Below are positions 61,697 to 64,000 of a stretch of DNA of 64,000 nt, piece by piece. Below the pieces are notes generated by a model, which was not told the origin of the DNA, made no database searches, and was given only the letters and a program-made list of their open reading frames with translations. The position numbers and the translations under genes are program-made. The DNA comes from Actinacidiphila acididurans. GTDB taxonomy: Bacteria > Actinomycetota > Actinomycetes > Streptomycetales > Streptomycetaceae. The stretch lies in the NCBI RefSeq assembly GCF_016918855.1, contig NZ_JADKYB010000022.1, positions 62,001 to 126,000 on the forward strand, written 5' to 3'. Positions within the stretch are counted from its first letter, which is position 1; each line of letters opens with the position of its first letter.

Positions 61697-62956
61697 TCAC
61701 CAGCCGGGCTTCGCCGTCTCCGGCTCGGTCACCCATCCCGCGGTCAGGACCAGGCCGGTCCGGCGGTGGACGGCGAGGAAGCCGAACGGCCGGTCGAAGT
61801 CGACGGATACGTGCTTGGCCCGCGCCGGGGGCAGGGCCGCGCCCACCATCATCGACACCGCGGTCACCGCGGCGGCGACGAATCCGTCGGCGCTGAAGGA
61901 CGCGGTCATGGTCTGCCCGGCCTGGCCGACGGCCAGCGGGACGTCGCTGATGCCGGGGAAGTGGCCGGTCCGGCGGTCGGTGGCCGTCGCGAGGCCGAAC
62001 AGCTGCGGCCGGGCCAGCAGATCGTGGTCGGCCCGTACGGTGAAGGCGAACGTGGTGGTGTGCAGCAGCGCGTCGGGGGACCAGCTCGGGGCCAGTTCGA
62101 CCGTGACGCCGGGCGCCCGCGTCCCCAGGGGCAGCGCGCTGCCGGGGAGTTGCGGATACGTGCCCGCGAGCACCTCGATCCCGGCCCGGAGCACCGTGGC
62201 GGGGCGTGCGCCGACCTCGCCGAGCAGCAGGTGGACGTCGATGCCGTTGTTCCCCCGCACCTCCAGCACGGTGAGCGGTCCGTGCGGGGTCGGGGCGACC
62301 CGCACCTGGTCCAGGTCGGTGCCGGTACGGGTGAGGGCCGCCAGGTCGCGGCGGCCCGTCCACGGACCGGCGGCCGGGACCGCCTGGGCCGGTTCGAAGG
62401 GCTGCCGCCAGGTGGTCTCCACGGTCAGGGCACTCGCCAGCACCATGCAGGCCCGCGGATCCAGGGACAGCGGGAAGGCGGGGATCAGACCGCGGGTGCC
62501 GTCGGCGGCCCAGGCGTCGAGGGCGGCGCGGTCGGCCGCCGGGTCGCCGGTCAGCCGGCCGGACACACCCGGGGGGAGCCGGGCCAGCCAGTCCTCGCGC
62601 AGGTTGAGGGCGGCTGACGTCCACACGCCGGTCACCGCGCTCACCCCGCGCGCCGCGTCCAGGGTGTCCAGCAGCGTACGGGCCCGGAGCGCGGCGATGT
62701 CCGGGCTCATGCCCAGCGCCTCCGCCAGCTCCGCGCGGGCGGGGCCGTGCGCGGCGGTGCCCAGGAAGGCGAGCAGCGGCCACAGCCCGACCGCGCTGAA
62801 CGCCGTGCCCCCGGCCGCGCCCGCGGCGGCCCCCGCCCAGCGCGCGGTCAGCCCGTTGATCGCCGCGACGGCCGTGTCCTCAAGGCCACCGGGCAGTCCA
62901 CCGGGCCCTGCTCCACCGGGCAGTCCACCGGCCCGCCGTACGTCCCCCGCGTCCAT
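61697..62956 (-). CDS. Serpin-family protein
   Basis: A 419-residue protein. The serpin signature is near the C-terminus (VDFDRPFGFLAVHRRTGLVL), and the shutter/hinge segment reads SADGFVAAAVTAVSMM, where inhibitory serpins have Gly-Thr-Glu-Ala-Ala-Ala-Ala-Thr. Charge loss there means rapid loop insertion is uncertain. No signal peptide: the Gly-rich 25-residue start is not hydrophobic, so it may act inside the cell or be exported differently. The reactive loop lies about residue 375-390 (Met-Met-Val-Gly). ATG at 62956 follows GGGGGGAG. Confidence 0.82.
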   Translation of the reverse strand: MDAGDVRRAGGLPGGAGPGGLPGGLEDTAVAAINGLTARWAGAAAGAAGGTAFSAVGLWPLLAFLGTAAHGPARAELAEALGMSPDIAALRARTLLDTLDAARGVSAVTGVWTSAALNLREDWLARLPPGVSGRLTGDPAADRAALDAWAADGTRGLIPAFPLSLDPRACMVLASALTVETTWRQPFEPAQAVPAAGPWTGRRDLAALTRTGTDLDQVRVAPTPHGPLTVLEVRGNNGIDVHLLLGEVGARPATVLRAGIEVLAGTYPQLPGSALPLGTRAPGVTVELAPSWSPDALLHTTTFAFTVRADHDLLARPQLFGLATATDRRTGHFPGISDVPLAVGQAGQTMTASFSADGFVAAAVTAVSMMVGAALPPARAKHVSVDFDRPFGFLAVHRRTGLVLTAGWVTEPETAKPGW

Positions 62957-63004
62957 CCGACCGCTCCCCCCTGCCCCCGCCGGCGGGTCCGGGCCCGCAC
63001 GGGA

Positions 63005-64000
63005 TCACGTGCGCCCAGCATAGGGGTCGGGGCGCGCGCCCTTCGGGGCCTCGGACTCCAACTCGTGCTTGGCGGCTAGCAGTTCGCGACGGGCGTGGGC
63101 GCTGACCGCCGGGTAGCGCGGGTCGATGCCGATCAGCGTGTGGGCGAGGATCGCCGCCGTGCCGATCCGGGCGAACCACTTGCGGTCGGCCGGGACGACG
63201 TACCAGGGCGCCCACTGCGTGCTGGTGGCCGACAGCATCTCGGAGAACGCCCGCTGGTAGTCGTCCCACCAGCGGCGTTCGTGGATGTCGGCCGCGGAGA
63301 ACTTCCAGTTCTTCTCGGGCAGGTCGATGCGCTTGAGGAAGCGCGCTCGCTGCTCCTCCTTGGACAGGTTCAGCAGGATCTTCACCACCGCGAAGCCGTT
63401 GTCGGTGAGGTAGCGCTCCCAGTCGTTGATCTCGCGGTAGCGGCGCCGCCACAGGTGCTTGCCGGCCGGCCGGTCCGGCAGCCGCTGCCGGTCCAGGACC
63501 TCGCGGTGCACCTTGACGACCAGGACCTCCTCGTAGTGCGACCGGTTGAAGATCGCGATCTCGCCGCGGGCGGGCAGCCGGCGGGCGTACCGCCACAGGT
63601 AGTCGTGGGACAGCTCCTCCGCGGAGGGCACCTTGAAGCTGGTCACGCGCACGCCCTGCGGGTTCACGCCGCTCATGACGTGGCGGATGGTGCCGTCCTT
63701 GCCGCCGGCGTCGAGCGCCTGGAGGCAGAGCAGGACGCCGCGCGTGCCCTGGGCGGCCAGCCGCGCCTGGTACTCGTCGAGCAGGGACACCCCGGCGCGC
63801 AGCAGGTCGATGCCCTCCTGCTTGCGCAGGCCGCCCCGGTAGCGGGGGTCGAAGTCCTTGCCGAGGTCCACGGCCGAGCCCGGGGCCACCCGCAGCGGCG
63901 CGATGAACTCCCTGATGCGCCCGGCCTGCCGGTCCGTCACCTCGCCGGCCGTCACCTCGCCGGCCGTCGGCTTTTCCGCCGTCACCGCCTTGTCCGCCAT
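63005..64000 (-). CDS. Polyphosphate kinase 2 family (PPK2), at window edge
   Basis: A 331-residue kinase transferring phosphate between polyphosphate and nucleotides. Walker A DAGGKDGTIRHV (about 92-103), SGVNPQGV, Walker B IFNRSHYEEV, and the lid RFLKRIDLPEKNWKFS. The pattern fits the single-domain PPK2 group acting on AMP/ADP. The ATG at 64000 coincides with the window end; the ribosome site is unseen and the gene could begin further on. The first 25 residues are a charged tail with TAGEV repeated. It lies 48 bp before the serpin gene on the same strand. Confidence 0.9.
   Translation of the reverse strand: MADKAVTAEKPTAGEVTAGEVTDRQAGRIREFIAPLRVAPGSAVDLGKDFDPRYRGGLRKQEGIDLLRAGVSLLDEYQARLAAQGTRGVLLCLQALDAGGKDGTIRHVMSGVNPQGVRVTSFKVPSAEELSHDYLWRYARRLPARGEIAIFNRSHYEEVLVVKVHREVLDRQRLPDRPAGKHLWRRRYREINDWERYLTDNGFAVVKILLNLSKEEQRARFLKRIDLPEKNWKFSAADIHERRWWDDYQRAFSEMLSATSTQWAPWYVVPADRKWFARIGTAAILAHTLIGIDPRYPAVSAHARRELLAAKHELESEAPKGARPDPYAGRT

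Overview
The window is a stretch of high-GC actinobacterial chromosome, almost certainly from Streptomyces or a close Streptomycetaceae relative. Supporting signs are GTG (and two TTG) starts with GGAGG-type ribosome sites, ATGA/GTGA gene overlaps, an XRE-DUF5753/DUF397/ATPase trio, a DUF574 methyltransferase, an LAETG sortase substrate, and the interspersed repeat beginning AAGGGGCGCGGGGAACTGCG that recurs in Streptomyces genomes. I saw no rRNA, tRNA, CRISPR array, transposase or phage gene. Nearly all of the window is coding. Both ends are cut: the GH10 xylanase enters at base 1, and the PPK2 kinase starts exactly at the last base.

Layout. 1-13.3 kb is a plant/fungal polysaccharide island. 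It holds a GH10-CBM2 xylanase, a cupin, a five-gene sugar operon (Gfo/Idh/MocA oxidoreductase, DUF6807 protein, two ABC permeases, a Tat lipoprotein binding protein), a LacI regulator, a zinc alcohol dehydrogenase and a GH87-type alpha-1,3-glucanase. 13.3-18 kb has a CDF metal exporter, a 730-bp block of structured intergenic repeats, and a three-gene operon (PEP-mutase/isocitrate-lyase-like enzyme, small secreted protein, bile-acid/sodium-symporter-family transporter). 18-22.5 kb has a ClpC-like AAA+ unfoldase and the LAETG cell-wall protein. 22.6-25.3 kb is a DUF3105 / cupredoxin lipoprotein / polytopic membrane protein cluster. 25.6-32.5 kb holds regulators with their divergent targets (TetR/methyltransferase, OhrR/Ohr) and the XRE-DUF397-ATPase set. 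34-42.5 kb is a complete Kdp potassium system, with kdpE split off and divergent, a 27-residue leader ORF, and kdpF, A, B, C and D.

43.4-53.5 kb is the least ordinary region. On the minus strand run a small two-helix membrane protein, a 1361-residue NACHT-HEAT STAND NTPase overlapping it by four bases, then a VWA-like protein, a membrane Ser/Thr kinase, a PP2C phosphatase and a possible FHA-HTH protein in a tight operon. The membrane protein and the NTPase share a short GGxA..V.TGD motif. This looks like a STAND sensor beside a phospho-signalling module related to TerY-P type triads, and it is my best candidate for an undescribed system.

54-63 kb encodes secreted proteins and an ABC exporter. 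Two trypsin-fold/FG-GAP proteins flank the exporter, and both have lost the catalytic serine (Ala in one, Asp in the other). A secreted Ig-like protein and a serpin-family protein follow, then PPK2.
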